This document shows positions 47,181-57,044 of a DNA stretch of 64,000 nt, in pieces. The stretch spans positions 693,001-757,000 of the forward strand of contig ABHI01000001.1 of the NCBI GenBank assembly GCA_000171875.1. The letters are read 5' to 3'. Numbering within the stretch: position 1 is the stretch's first letter; each line of letters opens with the position of its first letter. Position numbers and translations under genes: made by a program. This DNA is from Flavobacteriales bacterium ALC-1 (lineage in GTDB: Bacteria; Bacteroidota; Bacteroidia; Flavobacteriales; Flavobacteriaceae). A model generated the notes under the pieces. That model had not been told where the DNA came from. It saw only the letters and a list, made by a program, of their open reading frames with translations, and did not search any database.

Positions 47181-49937
47181 TTATTTCAACTTTTTCTTAA
47201 CTTCTACTTCTTCGAATGCTTCTATAACATCACCTATTATAATATCGTTAAAGCCTTTAATTTGCATACCACAATCGTAGCCTTTTGCTACTTCTTTAAC
47301 ATCATCTTTAAAACGTTTTAGAGCTTCTAACTCACCAGTGTGAACAACGACACCATCTCTAATAATTCTAATACCAGATTTTCTAAAGATTTTACCATTC
47401 ATCACCATACAGCCAGCAATGTTTCCAATTTTAGAAACTTTAAAGATTTCTCTGATTTCAGCTGTACCAGTAACTTCTTCTTTAACCTCTGGAGATAACA
47501 TACCCTCCATCGCGTCTTTAAGATCGTTAATCGCAGCATAAATAATTGAGTACGTTCTAATATCAATTTCTTCTTTATCTGCAATCATTCTTGCATTACC
47601 TACTGGTCTTACATTAAATCCGACAATAATAGCATCTGATGCTGTTGCTAATAACACATCACTTTCCGTGATGGCTCCAACACCTTTATGTATGATATTT
47701 ACCTGAATTTCTTCAGTAGATAATTTTTGGAATGAATCTGTTAATGCTTCTACAGAACCATCTACATCACCTTTAAGGATAATATTTAATTCTTGGAAAT
47801 CACCAAGTGCAATACGTCTTCCAATTTCATCAAGAGTGATATGACGCTGCGTTCTAACCGATTGCTCACGTTGTAATTGAGTACGCTTAGTTGCAATTTG
47901 TTTAGCTTCACGCTCATCTTCAAATACATTAAACTTATCACCTGCTTGTGGCGCTCCATCTAAACCTAGAATAGATACTGGAGTTGCAGGACCTGCAGCA
48001 TCAACATCATTACCACGCTCATCTTGCATCGCTTTTACCTTACCACTATTTTTCCCTGCTAATACATAATCACCTACTCTTAATGTACCTGCTTGTACTA
48101 AGATTGTAGAAACATATCCTCTACCTTTATCTAAGTAGGCTTCTACTACAGTGCCTATTGCTGGTTTATTAGGATTAGCCTTTAGCTCTAATAATTCGGC
48201 TTCAAGTAATACTTTTTCTAGTAATTCTTTAACACCAGTTCCCATTTTAGCTGAAATATCATGAGACTGAATTTTTCCGCCCCAATCTTCTACTAAAAGA
48301 TTCATTGCTGCTAATTGTTCCTTCACTTTTTCAGGGTTAGCATCTGGTTTATCAATTTTATTTATTGCAAATACGATTGGAACACCAGCCGCTTGTGCAT
48401 GAGAAATTGCTTCTTTAGTTTGTGGCATAATAGCATCATCTGCAGCAACCACAATAATAGCAATATCTGTAACTTGCGCACCACGAGCACGCATCGCTGT
48501 AAAGGCTTCGTGACCTGGTGTATCTAAAAATGCTATTTTTTGTCCGTCTTCTAATTCTACTCCGTATGCTCCAATATGCTGTGTAATTCCACCTGACTCA
48601 CCTGCGATTACGTTTTCTTCACGTATATAATCTAATAAAGATGTTTTACCGTGATCTACGTGACCCATTACTGTTACAATAGGTGCTCGAGGTTCTAAGT
48701 CTTTAGGGTCGTCAACAACTTCTTCAATAGATTCCTCAATATCTGCAGTAATAAACTCTACATCGTAACCAAATTCTTCGGCTACAATAGCTAAAGTTTC
48801 TGCATCAAGTCTTTGGTTCATGGTTACCATCATACCTAAAGACATACAAGCAGAAATCACTTGAGTCACTCCAACATCCATCATCGTTGCAACTTCACTA
48901 ACTGTTACAAATTCTGTAACCTTAAGTGTTTTACTTTCTGCTGCTGCAATTTCTTGATCTATTTCAGTTTGTTCTCTATGTTGATCTCTTTTTTCTCTAC
49001 GGTATTTTGCACCTTTTCCTTTATTAGATTTACCTTGTAATTTCTCAAGTGTTTCTCTAATTTGTTTCTTTACATCTTCTTCACTAGGCTCTTCCTTAAC
49101 CACTTTTGGTCTCGAATTACCCCTTCCTTTTCCACCACCACGTCTATTATCGTAGTTTGGTTTTCCTCCACTATCACCTGCTTTACTAATACGACGTCTT
49201 TTACGTTTATTAGCATCGCCAGAAGCTGCAGGTTTTTTATCTTCTTTTTTCTTTTTAGGCTTATTAAACTGCGAAAGGTCTATTTTCTTTCCTGTTGTTG
49301 TTGGACCTGAAAGTTTTTTGTATTGTGTTTTTAAAGTTTCCTCAACTACCACCTCTTCTTTAGACTCTGCAGTTTCTGTAGTTTCCTTTTTCTTAGTTGA
49401 CTTCTTAGCTTCTACTTCTTTTTCTTTTTTAGGCTCAGCCTTTGGAGTTTCTGCCTTTGGAGTTTCTGCCTTTGGAGTTTCAGCCTTTGGAGTTTCAGCC
49501 TTCTTCTTAGGCTTTTCAATTTTAGCCTTTGGTGTTTCTTTAACTTCAGCAGGCTTTGATGCTTCTTTTTTGCTTGCTTTATCTTTATTTAAGTCAATTT
49601 TACCAACTTGTTTAGGTCCGCTTAAGTCTGCTTTAGCCTTGACTACAGGTTCCTCTTTTACAGCGTCTTCTTGTTTTTGCTTTTCTTCAATTTCGCGTTC
49701 GCGTTTTTCTCGAAGCGCCTCTTTTTCTTTGAGTTTTGCCTCACTTACTTCTTGAGCTTTTTCACGCTTAGTTGCATCTGTCTGAAATTCATCAGAAAGC
49801 GTATCGTAAACCTCTTGCGAAATTTTGGTATTAGGACTTTTCTCAATCTCTATACCCTTGGATTCTAAAAAATCCACAGCACGGTCAATAGAGATGTTTA
49901 ATTCCCTTAATACCTTATTTAATCTTGTTTGAGCCAT
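47181..49937 (-). CDS. infB: Translation initiation factor IF-2
   Basis: The GTPase that places initiator tRNA on the ribosome. The G-domain motifs are all there: [35 protein letters not shown] and ISAKMGTG. The G domain lies at about 420-590. The IF2 N-terminal domain ([21 protein letters not shown]) is followed by about 250 residues of charged, low-complexity sequence, including four tandem copies of AETPK (about 147-167; DNA repeat at 49438-49497). 918 residues is typical for Bacteroidota. It is the last gene of rimP-nusA-infB and ends at a strong terminator. Confidence 0.97.
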   Translation of the reverse strand: MAQTRLNKVLRELNISIDRAVDFLESKGIEIEKSPNTKISQEVYDTLSDEFQTDATKREKAQEVSEAKLKEKEALREKREREIEEKQKQEDAVKEEPVVKAKADLSGPKQVGKIDLNKDKASKKEASKPAEVKETPKAKIEKPKKKAETPKAETPKAETPKAETPKAEPKKEKEVEAKKSTKKKETTETAESKEEVVVEETLKTQYKKLSGPTTTGKKIDLSQFNKPKKKKEDKKPAASGDANKRKRRRISKAGDSGGKPNYDNRRGGGKGRGNSRPKVVKEEPSEEDVKKQIRETLEKLQGKSNKGKGAKYRREKRDQHREQTEIDQEIAAAESKTLKVTEFVTVSEVATMMDVGVTQVISACMSLGMMVTMNQRLDAETLAIVAEEFGYDVEFITADIEESIEEVVDDPKDLEPRAPIVTVMGHVDHGKTSLLDYIREENVIAGESGGITQHIGAYGVELEDGQKIAFLDTPGHEAFTAMRARGAQVTDIAIIVVAADDAIMPQTKEAISHAQAAGVPIVFAINKIDKPDANPEKVKEQLAAMNLLVEDWGGKIQSHDISAKMGTGVKELLEKVLLEAELLELKANPNKPAIGTVVEAYLDKGRGYVSTILVQAGTLRVGDYVLAGKNSGKVKAMQDERGNDVDAAGPATPVSILGLDGAPQAGDKFNVFEDEREAKQIATKRTQLQREQSVRTQRHITLDEIGRRIALGDFQELNIILKGDVDGSVEALTDSFQKLSTEEIQVNIIHKGVGAITESDVLLATASDAIIVGFNVRPVGNARMIADKEEIDIRTYSIIYAAINDLKDAMEGMLSPEVKEEVTGTAEIREIFKVSKIGNIAGCMVMNGKIFRKSGIRIIRDGVVVHTGELEALKRFKDDVKEVAKGYDCGMQIKGFNDIIIGDVIEAFEEVEVKKKLK
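49438..49497. repeat. Four 15-base tandem repeats inside infB
   Basis: Four copies of GCCTTTGGAGTTTC plus T or A (15 bases) encode AETPK on the - strand. The first two and last two units differ only at the last base, so they look like recent duplications. A related degenerate copy follows at about 49523-49540. The reading frame is kept by the multiple of three. Confidence 0.9.
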
Positions 49938-50008
49938 AAATTGCCTGTAATATACTTAAATCTGTTTTATATCAATATAACTTCATTCGTTTTAAAGTTA
50001 AATTGCTA

Positions 50009-51241
50009 TTAGTCTTCAAATTCCTCTTTTAGAATTCTGATAACTTCTTCTATAGTTTCTTCTTCTAAATCTGTACGCTTCACTAAGTCAGCAACATCTT
50101 GTTCTAGAATACTTTTTGCCGTGTCTAAACCTGCTTTGCTAAATTCTGAAATAATCCATCCTTCAATTTCATCAGAGAATTCTTTTAATTCTACATCTTC
50201 CTCTGCTCCTTCTCTAAATACATCAATCTCGTAACCTGTTAATTGACCAGCTAAACGAATATTGTGACCACCTCTACCAATGGCTTTAGACACTTCTTCT
50301 GGCTTTAACAACACTTCAGCACGCATGTTTTCTTCGTCTAATTTTAAAGACGTTACTCTTGCAGGACTTAAAGCCCTTGTTACAAATAGTTGAATGTTAT
50401 TGGTATAATTGATAACATCAATGTTTTCGTTTCCTAGTTCACGTACAATACCATGGATTCTAGAACCCTTCATACCAACACAAGCGCCAACAGGATCAAT
50501 TCTATCGTCATAAGAATCTACTGCTACTTTTGCTTTTTCACCCGGAATACGCACTACTTTTTTAACTGTAATTAAACCGTCAAAAACCTCAGGAATTTCT
50601 TGCTCAAATAATTTCTCTAAGAACAATGGTGATGTTCTAGACATTATAATTGCTGGCTTGCTTCCTTTTAATTCTACACTTTCTATAATTCCTCTTACGT
50701 TTTCTCCTTTTCTAAAGAAATCTGAAGGAATCTGTCTATCCTTTGGTAAAATAATTTCATTACCATCATCATCTAACAAAATAATTGCTCTATGACGAAT
50801 GTGATGTACTTCTGCAGTATATATTTCGCCTTCTAATTCTTTAAAGTGCTTATATATATTTGTATTGTCATGCTCATGAATCTTAGAAATTAAGTTTTGT
50901 CTTAATGCTAAAATTGAACGACGCCCTAAATCAATTAATTTCACTTCTTCAGCAACATCTTCACCTACTTCAAAATCTGGTTCTATCTTCTGTGCTTCAG
51001 ATAATTCAATTTCTTGATTTGGTTCTTCAACCTCACCGTTTGCAACAACAATACGATTTCTCCATATTTCTAAATCTCCTTTATCTGGATTTATAATAAT
51101 GTCAAAATTATCGTCATCACCATACTTCTTTTTCAATGCATTACGTAATACATCCTCAAGAATCGCCATCAGCGTAACTCTATCTATTAATTTATCGTCT
51201 TTAAATTCTGAAAATGATTCAATTAACGCTACATTTTCCAT
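50009..51241 (-). CDS. nusA: Transcription elongation/termination factor NusA
   Basis: NusA binds RNA polymerase and RNA, aiding pausing, termination and antitermination. The 410-residue protein has the N-terminal polymerase-binding domain (about 1-130), an S1 domain (about 135-200; EGEIYTAEVHHIRHRAIIL), KH1 (MKGSRIHGIVRELGNENIDVI) and KH2 (GRGGHNIRLAGQLTGYEIDVF), then an acidic C-terminus. The E. coli C-terminal acidic repeats are not obvious, as is common outside Gammaproteobacteria. It lies between rimP and infB. A terminator-like hairpin in the rimP leader raises the possibility of feedback by NusA. Confidence 0.96.
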   Translation of the reverse strand: MENVALIESFSEFKDDKLIDRVTLMAILEDVLRNALKKKYGDDDNFDIIINPDKGDLEIWRNRIVVANGEVEEPNQEIELSEAQKIEPDFEVGEDVAEEVKLIDLGRRSILALRQNLISKIHEHDNTNIYKHFKELEGEIYTAEVHHIRHRAIILLDDDGNEIILPKDRQIPSDFFRKGENVRGIIESVELKGSKPAIIMSRTSPLFLEKLFEQEIPEVFDGLITVKKVVRIPGEKAKVAVDSYDDRIDPVGACVGMKGSRIHGIVRELGNENIDVINYTNNIQLFVTRALSPARVTSLKLDEENMRAEVLLKPEEVSKAIGRGGHNIRLAGQLTGYEIDVFREGAEEDVELKEFSDEIEGWIISEFSKAGLDTAKSILEQDVADLVKRTDLEEETIEEVIRILKEEFED

Positions 51242-51253
51242 AATTGATATGAA

Positions 51254-51718
51254 TTAAAATTTTATTTTAACTTTTGCTTCTTTAATATTTTCGAAAGTAA
51301 CATTTGCCTCTTTGGTTACTGTTACTTTTCCTTTACCTACAGGTTTTGGCTCTCTTGCTTTCCAAGTTAAAACCACTCCTTGTTCGTTAACATCTATAAG
51401 TTTACCTTCTAAACTTTGACTGTCATTGGTCTTTACTTCTAAATCTCTACCAATATGTTTTTTATATTGTCTAGGCAACGTAAGCGGTGTTGTTGCACCA
51501 GATGATAATACTTCTAGAGAAAAATCGTGCTCATCTCTGTCTATATTATGCTCAATCGCTCTACTTATGTACATACAGTCTTCAACCAAAACACCATTAT
51601 CTCCATCTATTACAATCTTAATGGCATTATCACCAGATAAAGTAAAGTCTATTAAGAATAAATCTTGTCTTTCATCTAATGCATTTTGCAATAAGTCTTC
51701 TACTATTTTTCTGAACAT
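51254..51718 (-). CDS. rimP: Ribosome maturation factor RimP
   Basis: RimP helps assemble the 30S subunit. The 154-residue protein has the N-terminal alpha/beta domain (FLIDFTLSGDNAIKIVIDGDNGVLVEDCMYISRAIE in sequence, cut here for length at about 20-60) and an SH3-like C-terminal domain (about 85-154; YKKHIGRDLEVKTND, VTVTKEANVTFENIKEAKV). A promoter at 51782-51813 and a leader hairpin precede it. It is the first gene of rimP-nusA-infB, with 12 bases before nusA. Confidence 0.95.
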   Translation of the reverse strand: MFRKIVEDLLQNALDERQDLFLIDFTLSGDNAIKIVIDGDNGVLVEDCMYISRAIEHNIDRDEHDFSLEVLSSGATTPLTLPRQYKKHIGRDLEVKTNDSQSLEGKLIDVNEQGVVLTWKAREPKPVGKGKVTVTKEANVTFENIKEAKVKIKF

Positions 51719-51725
51719 TTATTGA

Positions 51726-51754
51726 TATAAAAAGAGAGGACTTTTCGTCCTCTC
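51726..51754 (-). promoter_or_regulatory. Terminator-like hairpin in the rimP-nusA-infB leader
   Basis: GAGAGGAC (51754-51747 on the - strand) pairs with GTCCTCTC (51741-51734) around a GAAAA loop. In mRNA direction a U5 run follows directly, and the rimP ATG lies about 15 bases beyond the hairpin. This is a complete intrinsic terminator shape between the promoter and the first gene, so it may be an attenuator. Confidence 0.6.
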
Positions 51755-51781
51755 GCTTATTTATTTTAGTAAACAACGGTG

Positions 51782-51813
51782 CAAATATACAACATTTATA
51801 TTGATTTTTCAAA
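51782..51813 (-). promoter_or_regulatory. Promoter for rimP-nusA-infB
   Basis: On the - strand: TTTG (51813-51810), 20-base spacer, TATATTTG (51789-51782). Both boxes are perfect. The predicted start near 51775 gives a leader of about 57 bases that includes the hairpin. Confidence 0.7.
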
Positions 51814-51870
51814 GCTTCGTAAAGTGGATTTATTTTCATAAATTTATGAGGCTAACAAAAACTAAAATCA

Positions 51871-52695
51871 ATGAATAGAATATTAGTTCCTACAGATTTT
51901 TCAGAACAAGCAGAAAACGCCTTAAAAGTAGCTGCAATGCTGGCAAAAAAACATGAAGCAGAAATTTATTTATTGCATATGATGGAAATACCAATGCAAC
52001 AAATAGATCCTGGGGCTGTACAAAGTGACATACCTGAAGCATTATTCTTTATGAAACTGGCTCATAAAAAATTTGAAGATTTAATGGAGCGTGACTATTT
52101 AGATGGTATTACTGTACGCGAAACAGTAAAGGCAGACATTACATTCAACGAAATTAAAGATGCATGCAAAGAGTATGATATTGACTTAATTGTTATGGGT
52201 TCTCATGGTGCTACAGGAATTAAAGAAATGTTTGTAGGTTCTAATGCAGAAAAAGTAGTACGTACGTCTATCGTACCTGTCTTGGTAATTAAAAATGACC
52301 ATGAAGCATTTAAAGTTTCCGATTTTGTATTTGCTTCGGACTTTAAAAACGATAATAAAGAAACCTATAAACAAGCCGTTGAATTTGCTAAAGCACTAGA
52401 TGCAAAAATTCATTTATTGATGGTGAATACCGCTAATAATTTTATGACTACTTACGATGCTAATGCACGTATTAATGATTTTATTTCTGGACAAACATTC
52501 GATAATTATACGGTTACAGTACACAATGATACAACTGTTGAACAAGGTATATTAAACTTCTCTAAGGATATTGACGCAGATCTCATTGGTATAAGCACAC
52601 ACGGAAGACAAGGTATTGCACATTTCTTTAATAGTAGTATTAGTGAAGATTTGGTAAACCATGCTAACCGACCTGTGATAACTTTTAAGATTTAG
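51871..52695 (+). CDS. Universal stress protein with two Usp domains
   Basis: A 274-residue cytoplasmic protein with two tandem UspA domains (about 1-146 and 150-274). The first domain keeps the ATP-type motif (VMGSHGATGIKEMFVGSNAE, then VPVLVIK). The second has GISTHGRQGIAHFFNSSIS. Tandem Usp proteins usually respond to stationary phase, oxygen or energy stress, and their direct role is not defined. Gene is isolated, divergent from rimP, and ends at the shared terminator before tRNA-Gln. Confidence 0.92.
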   Translation: MNRILVPTDFSEQAENALKVAAMLAKKHEAEIYLLHMMEIPMQQIDPGAVQSDIPEALFFMKLAHKKFEDLMERDYLDGITVRETVKADITFNEIKDACKEYDIDLIVMGSHGATGIKEMFVGSNAEKVVRTSIVPVLVIKNDHEAFKVSDFVFASDFKNDNKETYKQAVEFAKALDAKIHLLMVNTANNFMTTYDANARINDFISGQTFDNYTVTVHNDTTVEQGILNFSKDIDADLIGISTHGRQGIAHFFNSSISEDLVNHANRPVITFKI

Positions 52696-52714
52696 AAACT
52701 AAAATATGTCGAAT

Positions 52715-52749
52715 AAAAAAATCCTAATCAGTTTTGATTAGGATTTTTT
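52715..52749. terminator. Bidirectional terminator between uspA-type gene and tRNA-Gln
   Basis: AATCCTAATCA and TGATTAGGATT pair in an 11-bp stem, flanked by A6 and T6. It serves the stress protein gene (+) and the tRNA gene (-); the tRNA 3' end is 2 bases away. Confidence 0.88.
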
Positions 52750-52750
52750 G

Positions 52751-52824
52751 TTGGCCCACTAGGTTTCGAACCTAGACTCTTCGGTACCAAAAACCGATGT
52801 GTTAGCCAGTTACACCATGGGCCA
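52751..52824 (-). tRNA. tRNA-Gln (anticodon UUG)
   Basis: A complete 74-base cloverleaf on the - strand. The 7-bp acceptor TGGCCCA pairs with TGGGCCA, the D arm is GTGT/ACAC, the anticodon stem TCGGT/ACCGA encloses TTTTGGT (anticodon TTG, reading CAA and probably CAG), and the T arm is CTAGG/CCTAG with loop TTCGAAA. The discriminator is A and CCA is not encoded. A perfect promoter lies at 52843-52873 and a terminator directly follows. It is a single tRNA with no neighbours. Confidence 0.96.
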
Positions 52825-52842
52825 ATCTCTCAAAAGAGGATG

Positions 52843-52873
52843 CAAATTTAAAACAAAGTTTTATTTGGGCAAA
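52843..52873 (-). promoter_or_regulatory. Promoter for tRNA-Gln
   Basis: On the - strand: TTTG (52873-52870), 19-base spacer, TAAATTTG (52850-52843), ending 18 bases before the tRNA 5' end. Confidence 0.7.
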
Positions 52874-52974
52874 AAAAAATGAGAAAATAATTGAAAATAC
52901 TTAACGTTAACTTAAAAACTTAGGCGTTACTATAATAATTAGTAAATTCGCCAGCATTAATAAGCTAGGTTTTC

Positions 52975-55900
52975 ATGACAGATTTTAACTTTAAAAAGTG
53001 GAACACCATTCTAGGATGGTTTGTTTTTGCCGTAGCATTTACGGTATATGCTCTAACTATTGAGCCAACCGTAAGTTTTTGGGATGCTGGAGAGTATATT
53101 TTAACCTCCTCCAAATTACAAGTTGGTCATCCACCAGGAGCACCTTTGTTTCAGATGTTAGGAGCATTTTTCTCCATATTTGCTTTAGAACCTTCTCAAA
53201 TAGGTATGATTATGAATATGATGAGTGCTGTTGCTAGTGCTTTCACTATTCTTTTTATGTTTTGGACCATTAGCTTATTACTCGTAAAATTAGTGAAATA
53301 CAAAAAAGACAATAGCCCTAGTAAAGCTCATGCTATATTGGGAAGTGCTTTAGTTGGTAGTTTAGCTTTTACATTCACCGATTCGTTTTGGTTTAATGCT
53401 GTAGAAACAGAAGTGTATGCTATGGCAACACTTATTATGGCAGTTATGTTTTATCTGGCATTGCGCTGGGAGCAAGACATGGATAAGCCTAGAGGAAACC
53501 GTTGGTTAATCTTAATCGCTTTTGTTATTGGATTGTCTTTTGGTGTTCACTTTATGGGACTTTTAACTATACCTGCAATTGGTCTTATTTATTATTTCAA
53601 GAATTATAAAACCATTACGGTTAAGAATTTTATAATTGCCAATATAGCTTCTGCAGCTATTTTACTTTTCATATTTAAATTACTACTTCCAACAACACTT
53701 AAATTGTTTGGATATTTAGAAGTATTTTTTGTGAATTCAATCGGATTACCATTTAACTCAGGTACAATTATCACAGGATTAATGGTGATAGCACTATTTT
53801 ATTTTGGATTGAATTATACTAGAAAAAAAGGTATGCAACATGCTAATACCTTAGTGCTTTGTCTTATGTTTATCTTTATTGGATTTTCATCTTGGATGAT
53901 GTTACCAATTAGAGCTAATGCTAATGTCATTATTAATGAAAATGATCCTTCTGATGCACGAGAACTTTTAGCCTATTACAACTTAGAGCAATATCCTGAA
54001 ACGCATTTGTTTTATGGCCCGCAGTTTACTGAATTATATTCAGGACAAGATAAAGATGAACCTTTTATTGATGATAAGAAAAATTACGAACGTGATGAAG
54101 AGCTTGGAAAGTACGTTGTAATTAACAATTGGGAAGGCACTAAACAAAACTATAATCACGAACATGCTGCATTGCTTCCAAGAATGTGGAGTAGCGAGCA
54201 TGCAGAAAACTATATGATCTTTACCGGATTGATTGACTTTAAACTAGACCCAAATTTACAAAGTCAAATACGTAGACAATTATTAAATGCTGGTTATCCA
54301 GAAGAGCAGGCTAGCCAATTAGCTTTACAAGAGAAACAACAATTTGATAAAATAATTAACGATTTTAAAATGCGAATTGCTCAAGGCGAATTGGATTATG
54401 AAGATTATAATCAATTTTTAAAACGCTATGGTCAGCAATATTTAGTTGTTGAGAAACCTTCTTTTGGAGATAACGTAGCTTACATGCTTCAATACCAATT
54501 TGGGTATATGTACTGGCGTTATTTTATGTGGAATTTTACTGGAAGACAAAACGATATCCAAGGTAAATACGATGACTTTAATGGGAATTGGATTTCGGGA
54601 ATTAATTTCCTGGACAGCATTCATTTAGGTATGTCGCAAGATAATTTACCAACAGATGTCTTAGAAAATAAAGCACGTAATACCTATTATTTTTTACCAT
54701 TATTACTTGGTTTAGTTGGTTTTTTCTTTTTACTTAATATAGATAAAAAACGTTTTTGGGTTTTACTTGTTTTCTTCTTATTGACAGGACTAGCCATTCA
54801 ATTTTATACCAATGTAAGACCTTTTGAACCTCGTGAACGTGATTATTCGGTGGTAGGTTCATTTTATGTCTTCGCTATTTGGATAGGCTTTGGAGTTTAT
54901 GCTATATACGATATCTTAAAATCTAGTGTTAAAACAAAACTTTTAGCGCCTGTAATCACTCTTGCTTGTTTAATTATTGTACCAGGAATTTTAGCAGCAA
55001 ACAATTGGGACGATCATGATCGTTCTGGTAAACACACAGCCAATGCAATGGCTCGTAAATATTTAGAATCCTGTGCGCCAAATGCTATACTATTTACCAT
55101 TGGAGATAATGACTCTTTTCCATTGTGGTATTTACAAGAAATTGAAGGAGTCCGTACAGATGTACGTGTAGTGAATACAAGTTTATTTCAAACAGACTGG
55201 TACATTGACCAAATGAAACGTAAGGCTTATGAAAGTGACCCCATCCCTTCTAAATTAACACACAAACAATATAGAGCAGGAACCAGAGATATTACTATTT
55301 ATCGGGAAATAAATGAGAAAATCGCTAACGATACTTTAGATATAAAAGCGTTTATGGATTTTGTTTCAAGTGAGCAACCTAATACGAAATTCAAATATGT
55401 AATTGAAAGACAAGGTGATGATCCTGAGGGTTATCCAAAGCATATCTTAAACGCGAATTACTTTCCGACGCGACATATTAGTATTCCAGTTAATAAAACT
55501 GAAGTTCTTAAAAACGGCATTGTTCAGCCTAAAGATGCCGATAAGATAGAAGATAAACTATATGCAAGAATCGGTGGAGGTTATATCTACAAACACAGAC
55601 TATTAATGTTAGACATTATTGCCAATAATAATTGGGAGCGTCCAATTTATTTTACAGGAGGTGCTTTTGGTGATGACGATTATATTTGGTTAAAAGACTA
55701 TTTGCAATTAGATGGTATGTGCTACAAGTTGGTACCTATAAAAACACCTGTTGACAAAGCCAATCCTTATAATATGGGGAGAGTTGATCCGGACTTAATG
55801 TACAATATGGTTAAAGACTGGGAATGGGGAGGAAGTGAAAATGACATCTATCTCGATATTGAATCTAGACGAAACGGTATTACTTACAGAGGTAATTTAG

Positions 55901-56388
55901 CACGCTTAGTAGAACAGCTCATCAATGAAAATAAATTAGATAAAGCTGAAGACGTTGTTGACATTGCAATGGAAAAAATGCCAGTAGATAAATTTGGTTT
56001 TTACTCATTGCTAGAGCCTTACATTAGTGCTTATTACGAAATTGGGAACACAGAAAAAGGACGTGCATTATTTAAAGATGTTGCAAAAAAATATCAAGAG
56101 AATTTAGTGTATTATAGTGGTCTCTCTTTTGAAAACCAAGAGAGTCTTGAAGTAGGTGAAAAAATCTATTTAGACATACAGCGTTATAGAGCTTTAGTTG
56201 ATATTTTAGTGATTTATAACGACAAAGATTTTGCCTTAGAAGAAACGAAAACATTTAATAGCTATCTAAGTTTATTTGATAAATTGATGAATCGTTACAG
56301 TAATGATGAATTACCACAAATACCAGAAGATGCTGATTTAAATCCTTCTGTAAACGATACTATTAAAAATATAACACCAGAAGAGTAA
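52975..56388 (+). CDS. DUF2723/GT117-type membrane glycosyltransferase-like protein
   Basis: A large inner membrane protein of 1137 residues. The N-terminal half has about ten or more helices and begins with the DUF2723 signature SFWDAGEYI (Asp37, Glu40) and HPPGAPLFQ (52-60). The human relative TMEM260 shares this signature and is an O-mannosyltransferase, so this is probably a polyprenyl-phosphate-sugar-dependent GT-C transferase. The second half (about 680-1137) is soluble, with ITIGDNDSFPLWYLQ and a C-terminal helical TPR-like region. Flavobacteria glycosylate many envelope proteins on Ser/Thr, so a protein O-glycosylation role is plausible but unproven. A polysaccharide deacetylase gene follows by 8 bases. 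Confidence 0.85.
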   Translation: MTDFNFKKWNTILGWFVFAVAFTVYALTIEPTVSFWDAGEYILTSSKLQVGHPPGAPLFQMLGAFFSIFALEPSQIGMIMNMMSAVASAFTILFMFWTISLLLVKLVKYKKDNSPSKAHAILGSALVGSLAFTFTDSFWFNAVETEVYAMATLIMAVMFYLALRWEQDMDKPRGNRWLILIAFVIGLSFGVHFMGLLTIPAIGLIYYFKNYKTITVKNFIIANIASAAILLFIFKLLLPTTLKLFGYLEVFFVNSIGLPFNSGTIITGLMVIALFYFGLNYTRKKGMQHANTLVLCLMFIFIGFSSWMMLPIRANANVIINENDPSDARELLAYYNLEQYPETHLFYGPQFTELYSGQDKDEPFIDDKKNYERDEELGKYVVINNWEGTKQNYNHEHAALLPRMWSSEHAENYMIFTGLIDFKLDPNLQSQIRRQLLNAGYPEEQASQLALQEKQQFDKIINDFKMRIAQGELDYEDYNQFLKRYGQQYLVVEKPSFGDNVAYMLQYQFGYMYWRYFMWNFTGRQNDIQGKYDDFNGNWISGINFLDSIHLGMSQDNLPTDVLENKARNTYYFLPLLLGLVGFFFLLNIDKKRFWVLLVFFLLTGLAIQFYTNVRPFEPRERDYSVVGSFYVFAIWIGFGVYAIYDILKSSVKTKLLAPVITLACLIIVPGILAANNWDDHDRSGKHTANAMARKYLESCAPNAILFTIGDNDSFPLWYLQEIEGVRTDVRVVNTSLFQTDWYIDQMKRKAYESDPIPSKLTHKQYRAGTRDITIYREINEKIANDTLDIKAFMDFVSSEQPNTKFKYVIERQGDDPEGYPKHILNANYFPTRHISIPVNKTEVLKNGIVQPKDADKIEDKLYARIGGGYIYKHRLLMLDIIANNNWERPIYFTGGAFGDDDYIWLKDYLQLDGMCYKLVPIKTPVDKANPYNMGRVDPDLMYNMVKDWEWGGSENDIYLDIESRRNGITYRGNLARLVEQLINENKLDKAEDVVDIAMEKMPVDKFGFYSLLEPYISAYYEIGNTEKGRALFKDVAKKYQENLVYYSGLSFENQESLEVGEKIYLDIQRYRALVDILVIYNDKDFALEETKTFNSYLSLFDKLMNRYSNDELPQIPEDADLNPSVNDTIKNITPEE

Positions 56389-56396
56389 AAATTAGT

Positions 56397-57044
56397 ATGC
56401 AGATTATTCCAGCCAAAACACCTGGATTTGTTAAAACACTATTTCCAAATTTTGTCTGGAATATCGCAACTGATAATAAAGAACTCTATTTGACTTTTGA
56501 TGATGGTCCAACACCAGAAATTACGGATTGGGTTCTCCAAACTTTAAAACCATATAAAGCTAAAGCAACATTCTTTTGTATTGGTAATAATATTGAAAAG
56601 CATCCTGAAATATTTAAAAACATAATTGCTGAAGGGCATACTATTGGTAATCATACATACAATCATCTTAAAGGTTGGAAACATAAAACCAAGAATTACA
56701 TTAAAGACACTGAACGCAATCAAGCTTTGATAAATTCTAAATTTGCTAATCACGATTCGTCAATCGAAACTATTTTCCGCCCTCCTTATGGTAAGTTTAA
56801 AACCAAACAAAGCAAAAAATTACAAGAATTGGGATACAAAATTGTGCTTTGGGATATACTTTCTTATGATTGGGATAAGTCTGTATCTGAAGAAACTTGC
56901 TTAAAAAATGTAACATCAACAGCAAAAGAAGGCAGTATTATTGTATTTCATGATAGCGTAAAGGCATCACGAAATTTAAAATATGCATTACCTAAGGTGT
57001 TAGAATATTATCATGAAAAAGGCTACGTATTTAAAGCGTTGTAG
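56397..57044 (+). CDS. Polysaccharide deacetylase (NodB domain)
   Basis: A carbohydrate esterase family 4 protein of 215 residues. All NodB motifs are intact: LTFDDGPTPE (Asp35, Asp36), HTIGNHTYNH (His86, His90), RPPYGKFK, LWDILSYDWD and IVFHDSVKA. No signal peptide is obvious, so it may act in the cytoplasm or on a membrane-linked intermediate. It follows the GT117-type gene by 8 bases and is probably cotranscribed, perhaps acting on the same glycan. Its stop abuts the convergent thioredoxin-like gene. Confidence 0.9.
   Translation: MQIIPAKTPGFVKTLFPNFVWNIATDNKELYLTFDDGPTPEITDWVLQTLKPYKAKATFFCIGNNIEKHPEIFKNIIAEGHTIGNHTYNHLKGWKHKTKNYIKDTERNQALINSKFANHDSSIETIFRPPYGKFKTKQSKKLQELGYKIVLWDILSYDWDKSVSEETCLKNVTSTAKEGSIIVFHDSVKASRNLKYALPKVLEYYHEKGYVFKAL

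Noticed and set aside
49438..49497. Tandem direct repeats considered as a CRISPR-like array
   Set aside because: There are no spacers, the unit is only 15 bases, and it is translated in frame in infB.
49318..49755. Rightward open frame of 145 codons with FGVSA repeats, antisense to infB
   Set aside because: It is the complement of the AETPK repeat and Lys/Glu-rich linker of IF-2, which opens all frames.
52943..52950. TAAATTCG as a -7 box for the GT117-type gene
   Set aside because: One mismatch in the core TTTG and no -33 box; too weak to list.
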